This document shows positions 1-4,648 of a stretch of DNA of 5,406 bases, piece by piece. The stretch comes from Deltaproteobacteria bacterium RBG_13_61_14 (GTDB taxonomy: Bacteria > RBG-13-61-14). The translations under genes and the position numbers were made by a program. Under the pieces are notes generated by a model. That model was not told the origin of the DNA. It saw only the letters and a list, made by a program, of their open reading frames with translations, and searched no databases. Within the stretch, counting starts at the first letter, position 1. Every line of letters starts with the position of its first letter. The DNA lies in NCBI GenBank assembly GCA_001797815.1, contig MGQK01000097.1, positions 4,683 to 10,088 of the forward strand, in the 5' to 3' direction.

Positions 1-629
1 ATGAGCTTTCGAGCCAGCGCATAGTCGGTCAGGAATACAGGGCACACTTCGACAGTGATTTCCTGCAGTCCGTGGCTCCTGAACAGGCGATGTAGTGTGC
101 GTCCTGAGAACGGGTTGTTCATCATCTTTTCGGTGTGAAACCGGACTAGCCGTCGCTCAAGCTCGGGTTCATCGCTGTCTATTGTGAAAGTGGCCCAGTC
201 GCCATCGAGCACAACAACCCAGCCGCTGGGGCGGGTCACGCGAACCATTTCTGCAAACGCCCGATCGGGGTCTCGCATGTGCTGGAGCATCCGTTCACTG
301 CGACTTGCGTCGAAGAAGTCAGCCGGCCATGGCAAAGCAGTGGCATCGGCTTGGCGGTGTACTACGCGGGAACTGACGCCTGCAGCTTGTGCACGCTCAT
401 TGGCCTGCGCCACCATCTGGGCATCGTAGTCAGCGCCGTAGACCTCGCCGGCTGGGCCGACGAGGTTGCTGATTGCCAAGGTGTCTGAGCCCGGACCACA
501 TCCGACGTCCAACACTCTATGGCCTGGCTCCAAGTGCATCAACTCATAGCTCCGCCGCTTGCTCGGCGCCATCAACCGTGTCGAGGTGTCAAGGTAGTCA
601 GCATCAACATATCCTTTTGGTTGCGACAC
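1..629 (-). CDS. Class I SAM-dependent methyltransferase, 3' end outside window
   Basis: The frame is open from GTG at 629 to the window edge, giving 209 residues without the C-terminus. The start is supported by AAGGGA at 638-643, 8 nt upstream. Glycine-rich motif I DVGCGPGSDT is at residues 41-50, the acidic GADYD that would bind the SAM ribose at 65-69, QADATALPW at 93-101, FDASRSERMLQH at 106-117 and the RVTRPSGWVVVLDGD strand/turn at 130-144. The whole resembles the UbiE/Methyltransf_11 group, whose members are commonly around 270 residues, so perhaps 60 are missing. The acceptor substrate cannot be read from the sequence; small-molecule or quinone-type acceptors are possible. It is soluble, with no signal peptide or membrane segment. 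It is the first gene of its cassette, beginning 83 bp after core site 706-712. No convincing promoter was found in that gap, so transcription may come from upstream cassettes. Confidence 0.9.
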   Translation of the reverse strand, partial: MSQPKGYVDADYLDTSTRLMAPSKRRSYELMHLEPGHRVLDVGCGPGSDTLAISNLVGPAGEVYGADYDAQMVAQANERAQAAGVSSRVVHRQADATALPWPADFFDASRSERMLQHMRDPDRAFAEMVRVTRPSGWVVVLDGDWATFTIDSDEPELERRLVRFHTEKMMNNPFSGRTLHRLFRSHGLQEITVEVCPVFLTDYALARKL

Positions 630-705
630 GAGATCGTTCCCTTCTTGTGTGTGGAGTGACTTACCCGTTGTGTGGAACCAGTATGTTGAAGTTCAAGATC
701 GAGCC

Positions 706-937
706 GCCCAACGGCCTCGAGCTACGAAGTCCCATGCTCTTTATGGGAAGCTGCCCGGCGGAAGCAGGCAGACCAAGAAAGTTTCTCTGCCCGGCCGGCG
801 GGCCAGACAAGCCGCCCCGAAGGCACCGCCCGCCGGGTCAGCCGAAGGTCCTGGTGCCTTCACCGCACCTCCCGGGAGATCACCGGGACGATGTGCGGTG
901 CGGCGCAGGTGTCCAGGGCTTCAGCGAGTTGTTGGGC
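706..937 (-). other. attC-like recombination site of the membrane-protein cassette, unusually long
   Basis: On the minus strand it starts with R'' GCCCAAC (937-931), continues with AACTCGCTGAAGCC, which resembles the R''-spacer-L'' side of known attC sites, and ends with R' GTTGGGC (712-706). The core sites extend to a perfect 12-bp inverted repeat, GAGCCGCCCAAC at 701-712 and its complement at 931-942. Just inside R', GGGACTTCG can pair with CTGAAGCCC while leaving one unpaired T, like the extrahelical base of L''. The total length is 232 bp, well above the usual roughly 57-141 bp. The interior holds the 106-bp shared repeat (832-937), a hairpin with 9-bp arms at 795-803 and 828-836, and a small CCCAT/ATGGG hairpin nearer R'. 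It could instead be a short attC followed by an ORF-less insert. This 232-bp stretch and the flanking gap from 630 to 975 hold no credible gene. Confidence 0.65.
832..937 (-). repeat. 106-bp direct repeat, copy 1 (attC-type hairpin element)
   Basis: It matches 3811-3916 at 101 of 106 positions in the same orientation, and the last 76 bases (862-937) are identical. All five differences lie between 842 and 860. On the minus strand it folds as a nested hairpin: GAAGCCCTGG against CCAGGACCTTC, then a perfect 8-bp CACCGCAC/GTGCGGTG stem, then CCCGG/CCGGG around a short loop. The end at 931-937 is core site GCCCAAC. This is probably the left half and stem of one attC family reused by two cassettes. 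Confidence 0.85.
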
Positions 938-975
938 GGCTCTGATTTGCCAAGACGCCTTTCCAGACTCTGATT

Positions 976-1560
976 TCATGCCCATCCGTAGGGTGTTACG
1001 CTCTTGTAAGCTCGCCAAGTGAAGACAGCGATGGCGGCGATCAACGCTGCCGTCAGCCACAGCGGGAAGGGCGCCCAAACCTGCACTCCCAACATGGCGC
1101 TGGTCAGAACGACGAACAGGCAAGTGGAAGCCATACGCTTGCGCCGCAGGCGCAGTGCGCCAATGCGGGGCGCGAAGTCCGCTGGCAATGAATTACCCGC
1201 CTGGGCAAACAGTGCGTCAATCTGCGGCTGTAGGCTCAAGTGGACAAAGGACAGCAGCGCGGCAATGAACACCAGCAGCAGGAACTTTAACCCCAACGCG
1301 GGATTGGTGAGCAGTGTGCCCAACCCCTGGCCGCGTAGGAACATCAAGGCCAGACCACTGACCAGGGCAGTGGCTTGGAACACGAAGCAGGGAATCGTGC
1401 GGTTCTTGATGATATTCTCCAGGTAGGTGTCGGCACGGTCACCCAGGGGCGGCCCCAAGCGTACTCGCTGATTGACGATGACGAGGGCGTAGAAAGGCCA
1501 CGCCATCAGAATGGCGTTGACGATATGAATGACCTTGAGAATGCTGAGAAGGGTGTCCAT
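976..1560 (-). CDS. Five-helix integral membrane protein, possibly DUF2269/CopD-like
   Basis: This 194-residue protein starts at ATG 1560, with a strong AAAGGAG at 1569-1575 placed 8 nt upstream. Hydrophobic segments lie at about residues 5-29, 57-76, 89-110, 145-161 and 164-182. A basic loop RLRRKRM at 137-143 precedes the fourth and should be cytoplasmic. The first helix carries LKVIHIVNA with a histidine (residue 12), which recalls the LHI motif in helix 1 of DUF2269 and CopD-type membrane proteins. That similarity is from memory and is weak evidence. No enzyme motif or signal peptidase site is seen. Its function is unknown. It is the only gene of its cassette; the stop is 38 bp before R''. 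Upstream, TTGACC at 1613-1618 could be a -35 element, but the nearest -10-like hexamer (GATAGC) is about 20 bp away, so an own promoter is doubtful. Confidence 0.88.
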   Translation of the reverse strand: MDTLLSILKVIHIVNAILMAWPFYALVIVNQRVRLGPPLGDRADTYLENIIKNRTIPCFVFQATALVSGLALMFLRGQGLGTLLTNPALGLKFLLLVFIAALLSFVHLSLQPQIDALFAQAGNSLPADFAPRIGALRLRRKRMASTCLFVVLTSAMLGVQVWAPFPLWLTAALIAAIAVFTWRAYKSVTPYGWA

Positions 1561-1629
1561 CGTTCTCTCTCCTTTGGCCTTGTTCAGCTATCGCGCTTGA
1601 AGCAGCCGCGGAGGTCAAGATCATGAGCC

Positions 1630-1756
1630 GCCCAACGGTGGACTTCACCCCCGCGGCGGTGAACCAAAGACACCTTCGCGGGGAAGACTCACCGGGACTA
1701 CCTGAAACTTCGCCAGGGCGAGGCGGTAGCCACGTCGGCTGCAAGCCGTGTTGGGC
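1630..1756 (-). other. attC-like recombination site of the sulfurtransferase-SDR cassette
   Basis: On the minus strand R'' GCCCAAC (1756-1750) is followed by ACGGCTTGCAGCCGAC, very like the R''-L'' side of environmental cassette attC sites, and R' GTTGGGC (1636-1630) closes the element. GGTGAAGTCC just before R' can pair with the L'' side GGCTTGCAGCC and leaves an extra G unpaired in CTTGCA, the asymmetry expected of attC. At 127 bp it is of ordinary length for a chromosomal attC. R' is followed by GGCTC, giving the 12-mer GAGCCGCCCAAC at 1625-1636 on the plus strand, shared with the other two internal junctions. No ORF of note lies inside, and the SDR stop codon is 33 bp upstream of R''. Confidence 0.75.
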
Positions 1757-1789
1757 CGCCTTTGAATGAACCAGAGTGCCTTCTTTAGC

Positions 1790-2647
1790 TCACTTGCCTT
1801 CATCGGTTTTAGTTTTTAGAGTGCGAGAACTCCAGACATAGAGTTCATCTTGTTCAATTTCATCTATTCGACGAATCAATTCTGGCAAATCATCCTTGGG
1901 TCCAACCCACCGGCCAGTCAATACATCGGCTTTGCCGGAAGCGAGAAACGTGACGAGTGGGCCTGCCAACTCTAGCGGTTGCCAGCTCTGTTCTGCCCAA
2001 CCCCGTAATTCGGGAAACCACTTGCGTCCGTCGGCTGAGTCGAGGAGATGGGTCATCATCTCCGTGGGGGTGGGGCCAGTTGAGATGGCGAATACGCTGA
2101 TACCATAGTCTTTGGTTTCGCTTGCCAGAAGATGCGTGAAGCGCGTGATTGCCACTTTGGAACAGTCATAACCCGTGAGATAAGGCATGGCGGCACTTGT
2201 GAAATTGATGATCCTGCCCTTTCGGCGCGGCACCATGCGTTGCAACACGGCACGCGAGCATAGAAACGCGCCACGCAAATTCACTTCCACATCGCGCCAC
2301 CATTCGTTTGGGTCTACTTCCCAGACCGGGCCAATGGCCGTCAGGCGCCCAGCGTTGTTCACTAACAAACCGACTGAGCCTAATTGCTGTTCCACTTGGT
2401 CCACCGTCTGCTGTACGGCGGACTGGTCGCTAACATCTACGGTTATCGCAATGGCATGACCGCCATCGTTTTCAATCAGGGATACCGTTTCTGAGAGTTG
2501 GTTGTAAGACCGGGCCACTACCGCAACCGTAGCGCCAGCCTGTGCTAGTGTGCGTGCAATTTCGCGCCCGAAACCCCGGCCACCGCCGGTAACGATGGCA
2601 ACCTGACCAGCCAATTCTTGCGATTTCACTGTGGGATCAGCCTGCAT
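1790..2647 (-). CDS. Short-chain dehydrogenase/reductase (SDR), NAD(P)-dependent
   Basis: This 285-residue Rossmann-fold oxidoreductase carries the nucleotide-binding TGGGRGFG at residues 20-27, DVSD at 71-74, NNAG at 97-100, Asn123 in VNLRG, and the active-site Y160-x3-K164 (YDCSK). Ser151 is the likely catalytic serine, but it is only 9 residues before the tyrosine, where about 13 is usual, so the intervening loop is short. TGPTPTEM (190-197) replaces the usual PG-x-V/I-x-T segment. Arg46 after the second strand hints at NADP(H), but this is uncertain. The substrate is unknown. A longer reading from ATG 2695 would overlap the upstream gene by 10 bases. ATG 2647 is preferred because it has GGGAGG 7 nt upstream and places the fold at the usual distance from the N-terminus. 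It is the second gene of a two-gene operon and may act on a product linked to the sulfurtransferase, but nothing shows this directly. Confidence 0.93.
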   Translation of the reverse strand: MQADPTVKSQELAGQVAIVTGGGRGFGREIARTLAQAGATVAVVARSYNQLSETVSLIENDGGHAIAITVDVSDQSAVQQTVDQVEQQLGSVGLLVNNAGRLTAIGPVWEVDPNEWWRDVEVNLRGAFLCSRAVLQRMVPRRKGRIINFTSAAMPYLTGYDCSKVAITRFTHLLASETKDYGISVFAISTGPTPTEMMTHLLDSADGRKWFPELRGWAEQSWQPLELAGPLVTFLASGKADVLTGRWVGPKDDLPELIRRIDEIEQDELYVWSSRTLKTKTDEGK

Positions 2648-2654
2648 GGGTTTT

Positions 2655-2660
2655 CCTCCC
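2655..2660 (-). promoter_or_regulatory. Ribosome binding site that decides the SDR start
   Basis: GGGAGG on the minus strand, inside GAGGGAGG, lies 7 nt before ATG 2647. The alternative ATG at 2695 sits within the last codons of the sulfurtransferase gene and has no comparable purine run at the right distance. The site therefore favours the shorter protein and a 38-bp intergenic gap. Confidence 0.75.
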
Positions 2661-2685
2661 TCGAGATAGGGTTGCGTGAGCGGCC

Positions 2686-3540
2686 CTAGCTCCATTTCTC
2701 AATGGGCGTATCTGCTAAGTTCCCCCACTCCGCCCAGGAACGGTCATACTCGCGCACATTAGGGTAGCCAAGCAGTTGCGTTAGCGCAAACCACATATGC
2801 GTGGACAGTCCGCCGCGTACGCAGTAGGTCACAATATTCTTGTCAGGCGTGATACCTTTTTCGGAGAACAGTGCCCGCAACTCCTCAACTGACTTGAACG
2901 TGCCATCGGTTCGTGTTGTGGGAGTTTGCCAGCCTTGAAATTGCCCATCGGCATCCGTAATAGGAGCCGCTGGGACATTGACTGCGGTGGGAATACGCCC
3001 GCCGCGTTGCATGCCTGCGGTGTTTTCACCCGTATACATATCTACCGGGCGAGCATCCACTATCATCTGCTGCATCTGCCCGATTACGCTAATAATGTGG
3101 TCTTTGTCGGCGCGGAGATCCCAATTCGGCTCTTGAGCAACATACTGCTTACGCTGTACCCTAGGCTTCTCGACACTCAGTGAACGGCCTTCTGCCAACC
3201 ACTTCTGCCGTCCGCCATCGAGCAGGCGTATGTCTGCGTGTCCATATACCTTGAGCATCCAGAACGCCATAACGGCAATCAAGTTGCTCAGTCCGCCATA
3301 AATGACAACTGTGTCGCTGTTAGCGATACCCGCATTCGACAACATGGCTTCGACTTGTGCTTTGTCGGCGAGGTGCTGGAAATCGGATAGACCCCAACCT
3401 GCGACTGCACCGGGAATATGTCCCGATTCGTACTCGGACGTATTCACGCCGACTTCCAGAAAACGGACATTCGAGTCATTCAGATGGTCGGCAACCCATT
3501 GGGTGCCTACAAGAACTTCAGGACGAGCGTAAGTGGACAT
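2686..3540 (-). CDS. Tandem-domain rhodanese-type sulfurtransferase (thiosulfate/3-mercaptopyruvate)
   Basis: This 284-residue protein has the usual length for a two-domain sulfurtransferase moving sulfane sulfur from thiosulfate or 3-mercaptopyruvate to a thiophilic acceptor. The N-terminal domain (about 8-125) contains RFLEV, ESGHIPGAVAG (38-48) and RLLDGGRQKW (105-114) but no catalytic cysteine: the equivalent loop reads YGGLSN (81-86). The C-terminal domain (about 150-280) contains VDARPVDMYTGE, RIPTAVNVP and the active-site loop from Cys240 (YCVRGGLST, 239-247), then LLGYPNVREYDRSWAEWGN (256-274). The loop has the length seen in SseA-like proteins but not the textbook CRKGVT or CGSGVT, so donor preference is open. 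It is cytoplasmic, with no signal peptide. A TTG at 3558 would add six residues, but ATG 3540 has AAAGGAG 6 nt upstream and is preferred. It is the first gene of the operon; a promoter candidate lies at 3686-3714. Confidence 0.94.
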   Translation of the reverse strand: MSTYARPEVLVGTQWVADHLNDSNVRFLEVGVNTSEYESGHIPGAVAGWGLSDFQHLADKAQVEAMLSNAGIANSDTVVIYGGLSNLIAVMAFWMLKVYGHADIRLLDGGRQKWLAEGRSLSVEKPRVQRKQYVAQEPNWDLRADKDHIISVIGQMQQMIVDARPVDMYTGENTAGMQRGGRIPTAVNVPAAPITDADGQFQGWQTPTTRTDGTFKSVEELRALFSEKGITPDKNIVTYCVRGGLSTHMWFALTQLLGYPNVREYDRSWAEWGNLADTPIEKWS

Positions 3541-3685
3541 GATATTCTCCTTTCGCAAACTGAAGGATGGCTATTGAATGTGCGACAGTGAGCCGCCCAA
3601 CTAGTGATTGGACAGCGCCCTGGCGGTGTAGTAGGCGGGGAAAGTGGAGGGGAGCTGTGGGGAGACGGCTGCCTCAAGTCGCTCT

Positions 3686-3714
3686 AGTCTAGCTCAGGGC
3701 GAGCTCAAGGGCAA
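3686..3714 (-). promoter_or_regulatory. Candidate sigma70-type promoter for the sulfurtransferase-SDR operon
   Basis: The minus strand reads TTGCCC (3714-3709), a 17-bp spacer, then TAGACT (3691-3686). Each hexamer keeps the most conserved bases of the vegetative consensus. Transcription would start near 3679 and give a leader of about 140 nt to ATG 3540, crossing core site 3595-3601. The promoter therefore sits in the tail of the preceding cassette rather than in the operon's own cassette. Confidence 0.55.
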
Positions 3715-3774
3715 GCTGTAATTGCTGGTTTGCGTACGCTGTTGCGGGCAACGACCCACCCATTCTCGCGCATT

Positions 3775-3811
3775 CTGGCGGGCAAGAGACTACTGACTCT
3801 CCGCCCGCCAG
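3775..3811 (-). repeat. GC-rich hairpin with perfect 9-bp stem
   Basis: CTGGCGGGC (3775-3783) and GCCCGCCAG (3803-3811) form a perfect stem, and AGAG/CTCT can extend it inside. The corresponding tail near 800 carries CCGGCGGGC (795-803) and GCCCGCCGG (828-836), where one pair has changed on both sides. No run of T follows on either strand, so it is a poor match to an intrinsic terminator. Confidence 0.7.
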
Positions 3812-3916
3812 CCGGGTCAGTCGAAGGCCCTGGGGCTCTCACCGCACCTCCCGGGAGATCACCGGGACGATGTGCGGTGCGGCGCAGGTGTCCAGGGCTT
3901 CAGCGAGTTGTTGGGC
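3811..3916 (-). repeat. 106-bp direct repeat, copy 2 (attC-type hairpin element)
   Basis: Same element as 832-937; bases 3841-3916 are identical to 862-937. In this copy the outer stem is better matched: GAAGCCCTGG faces CCAGGGCCTTC with one bulged G. The inner CACCGCAC/GTGCGGTG stem is perfect. It begins at the R'' core site and follows the higA gene, whereas copy 1 follows the unrelated membrane-protein gene. Confidence 0.85.
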
Positions 3917-3927
3917 TGCGGGTCACC

Positions 3928-4248
3928 TCAGCGCGAGGAAGGAGCCGTGTGCCGATGTGGCCGAATGCCCGTGAGAACGCTGGCCTCCGTCCGCCGCGCA
4001 CGATACAGATCCCAGCGCAGCTGGAGATTCATCCAGTAGCCCTCGGTGGTGCCGAAGTACTTCGCCAACCTCAAGGCTGTCGCAGGCGTGATCCCCCGCC
4101 GCGCGTTCACGATCTCATTGACGCGCTGGTACGGCATGTGGAGAGCGCCTGCCAGTTCTCGCTGGCTGACCTCCATCGGCTTGAGGAACTCCTCAAGCAG
4201 CATCTCACCCGGATGGGTGGGCTCTCTGTGTGTGGGAACACGCACCAT
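3928..4248 (-). CDS. higA: HigA-family antitoxin, HTH_3 DNA-binding protein
   Basis: This 106-residue protein starts with the family signature HPGEMLLEEFLKPMEVSQRELA (residues 12-33) and continues as an XRE/HTH_3 helix-turn-helix (about 25-60), with PYQRVNEIVNARRGITPATA as the recognition helix and following turn. FGTTEGYWMNLQLRWDLYRA (65-84) is also typical of HigA. It would bind and neutralise HigB and repress the operon promoter. The ATG at 4248 has GGGGAGG at 4254-4260, 5 nt upstream. The gap from the toxin gene is 24 bp, in toxin-first order as in other higBA operons. About 20 extra C-terminal residues (GIRPHRHTAPSSR end) run almost to the attC R'' site, 11 bp past the stop, and may have been acquired at the cassette junction. 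Confidence 0.94.
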   Translation of the reverse strand: MVRVPTHREPTHPGEMLLEEFLKPMEVSQRELAGALHMPYQRVNEIVNARRGITPATALRLAKYFGTTEGYWMNLQLRWDLYRARRTEASVLTGIRPHRHTAPSSR

Positions 4249-4272
4249 GTGTACCTCCCCTATCCTCGCACC

Positions 4273-4572
4273 CTACGACTTGTGATAGTCGACGATCTCG
4301 ACCTCTTCAGGCCCTTGCGGTGTCCAGACGAAACAGATCCGATACTGTTCGTTGATACGGATGCTGTGTTGGCCTGTCCGATGTCCGCGCAGGGGCTCAA
4401 GTCGATTGCCCGGCGGGACTCCAAGATCCTTCAGCTCCTGAGCCGAGTCGATCTGATCGAGCTTCCTTCGGGCGACTGCCCGGAGCCGCTGCGGACACAG
4501 TTTTCGCGCGGCAGCCGAATTCACACCGTTGAAGACGTCTTCGGTGGCCTGGTTGTGGAAGCTCTCGATCAC
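4273..4572 (-). CDS. higB: HigB-family toxin (RelE-like ribosome-dependent mRNA endonuclease)
   Basis: This 99-residue protein carries the HigB signature along its length: PPGNRLEPLRGHRTGQHSIR (53-72), INEQYRICFVW (73-83) and VEIVDYHKS at the C-terminus. The basic and aromatic residues that act in RelE/HigB mRNA cleavage are present (Arg65, Arg72, Arg78, Tyr96-His97). The N-terminal MIESFHNQATEDVFNGV is shared with this group. The length is typical and nothing suggests inactivation. The start is GTG at 4572. It has no Shine-Dalgarno sequence; the -10 element ends just 6 bp before it, so the message is probably leaderless. Toxin-antitoxin pairs are common in chromosomal cassette arrays, where they are thought to discourage loss of the array. 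HigA downstream is its partner. Confidence 0.94.
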   Translation of the reverse strand: MIESFHNQATEDVFNGVNSAAARKLCPQRLRAVARRKLDQIDSAQELKDLGVPPGNRLEPLRGHRTGQHSIRINEQYRICFVWTPQGPEEVEIVDYHKS

Positions 4573-4578
4573 GGCTAC

Positions 4579-4607
4579 ATGATAACACGGCTACCATGCT
4601 ATGGCAA
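4579..4607 (-). promoter_or_regulatory. Promoter of higBA, likely giving a leaderless mRNA
   Basis: The minus strand has TTGCCA (4607-4602), a spacer of exactly 17 bp, and TATCAT (4584-4579). Six bases separate the -10 from the GTG start of higB, so a usual start point falls on the G of GTG. TAGCATGGTAGCC in the spacer holds the half-repeats TAGCAT and GGTAGC, which might be part of a HigA operator; this last point is weak. Confidence 0.7.
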
Positions 4608-4633
4608 GCCCAAGCAAACGAGCACCACCCGCT

Positions 4634-4640
4634 GCCCAAC
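4634..4640 (-). other. Outermost core site (GTTGGGC), 5' edge of the cassette array
   Basis: GTTGGGC on the minus strand opens the higBA cassette and continues as GTTGGGCAGCGG, complementary at 11 of 12 positions to the sequence CCGCAGCCCAAC that ends the same gene module (3910-3921). Upstream no matching R'' and no paired L boxes are apparent. The nearest RYYYAAC is ATCCAAC at 4895-4901, inside a coding remnant. This could be an attI fragment, a decayed attC, or a secondary insertion site. Confidence 0.5.
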
Positions 4641-4648
4641 TGGTGATT

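Larger units (their letters stand above)
3595..3916 (-). other. attC-like tail of the higBA cassette, very long, with promoter inside
   Basis: On the minus strand R'' GCCCAAC (3916-3910) lies 11 bp after the higA stop codon and R' GTTGGGC (3601-3595) closes the element at 322 bp, far longer than ordinary attC sites. It starts with copy 2 of the 106-bp repeat, then a GC-rich hairpin at 3775-3811, then about 170 bp with no similarity to the other tail. That last part contains a promoter candidate (3686-3714) reading toward the sulfurtransferase gene. I see no credible gene from 3541 to 3927. The element may be a short attC fused to an ORF-less promoter cassette whose own core site has decayed; after the first hairpin, GACCCGGC stands where an R' might once have been. 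Confidence 0.6.
1..4640 (-). mobile_element. Integron gene-cassette array without visible integrase (CALIN-like)
   Basis: Four minus-strand gene modules are delimited by integron-type core sites. On the minus strand GTTGGGC (fits R' GTTRRRY) lies before the genes and GCCCAAC (fits R'' RYYYAAC) just after their stop codons. With cleavage after the G of GTT, the inferred cassettes are 3601-4639 (higBA), 1636-3600 (sulfurtransferase plus SDR), 712-1635 (membrane protein) and 711 to beyond base 1 (methyltransferase). All genes share one direction, and where the 3' end is visible the stop lies 11 to 38 bp from R'', except for cassette 2 (33 bp). This layout is characteristic of integrons. No tyrosine recombinase gene is present up to 5406, so the integrase is lost or distant. 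The cassette interpretation is inferred from the core sites, gene polarity and structure, without any database comparison. Confidence 0.75.

Noticed and set aside
701-942. GAGCCGCCCAAC inverted repeat as terminal repeats of an insertion sequence or MITE
   Set aside because: No transposase and no target-site duplication are seen. The same 12-mer recurs at every internal gene junction with integron core-site polarity, which fits attC better.
473-973. Plus-strand open frame of 166 codons over the first long attC-like region
   Set aside because: It overlaps the methyltransferase start and the structured repeat. The translation is low-complexity Pro/Arg-rich, and the same repeat near 3850 is read in a different context, so coding is unlikely.
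2648-2695. Longer SDR start at ATG 2695 overlapping the sulfurtransferase gene
   Set aside because: ATG 2647 has GGGAGG at ideal spacing, and the extra 16 residues precede the normal SDR N-terminus. Translational coupling from 2695 cannot be excluded, but is less likely.
3541-3558. Sulfurtransferase start at TTG 3558
   Set aside because: This would place the ribosome site AAAGGAG inside the coding sequence. ATG 3540 lies 6 nt after it and begins a normal N-terminus.
3775-3811. Intrinsic transcription terminator after higA
   Set aside because: The stem is strong, but no T-rich tract follows on the minus strand (AATGCG comes next). It lies over 110 bp past the stop and is mirrored in the other tail as part of a structured element.
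706-3916. CRISPR array or other regularly spaced repeats
   Set aside because: There are only two long repeat copies, 3 kb apart with genes between them. There are no short regular spacers and no cas genes.
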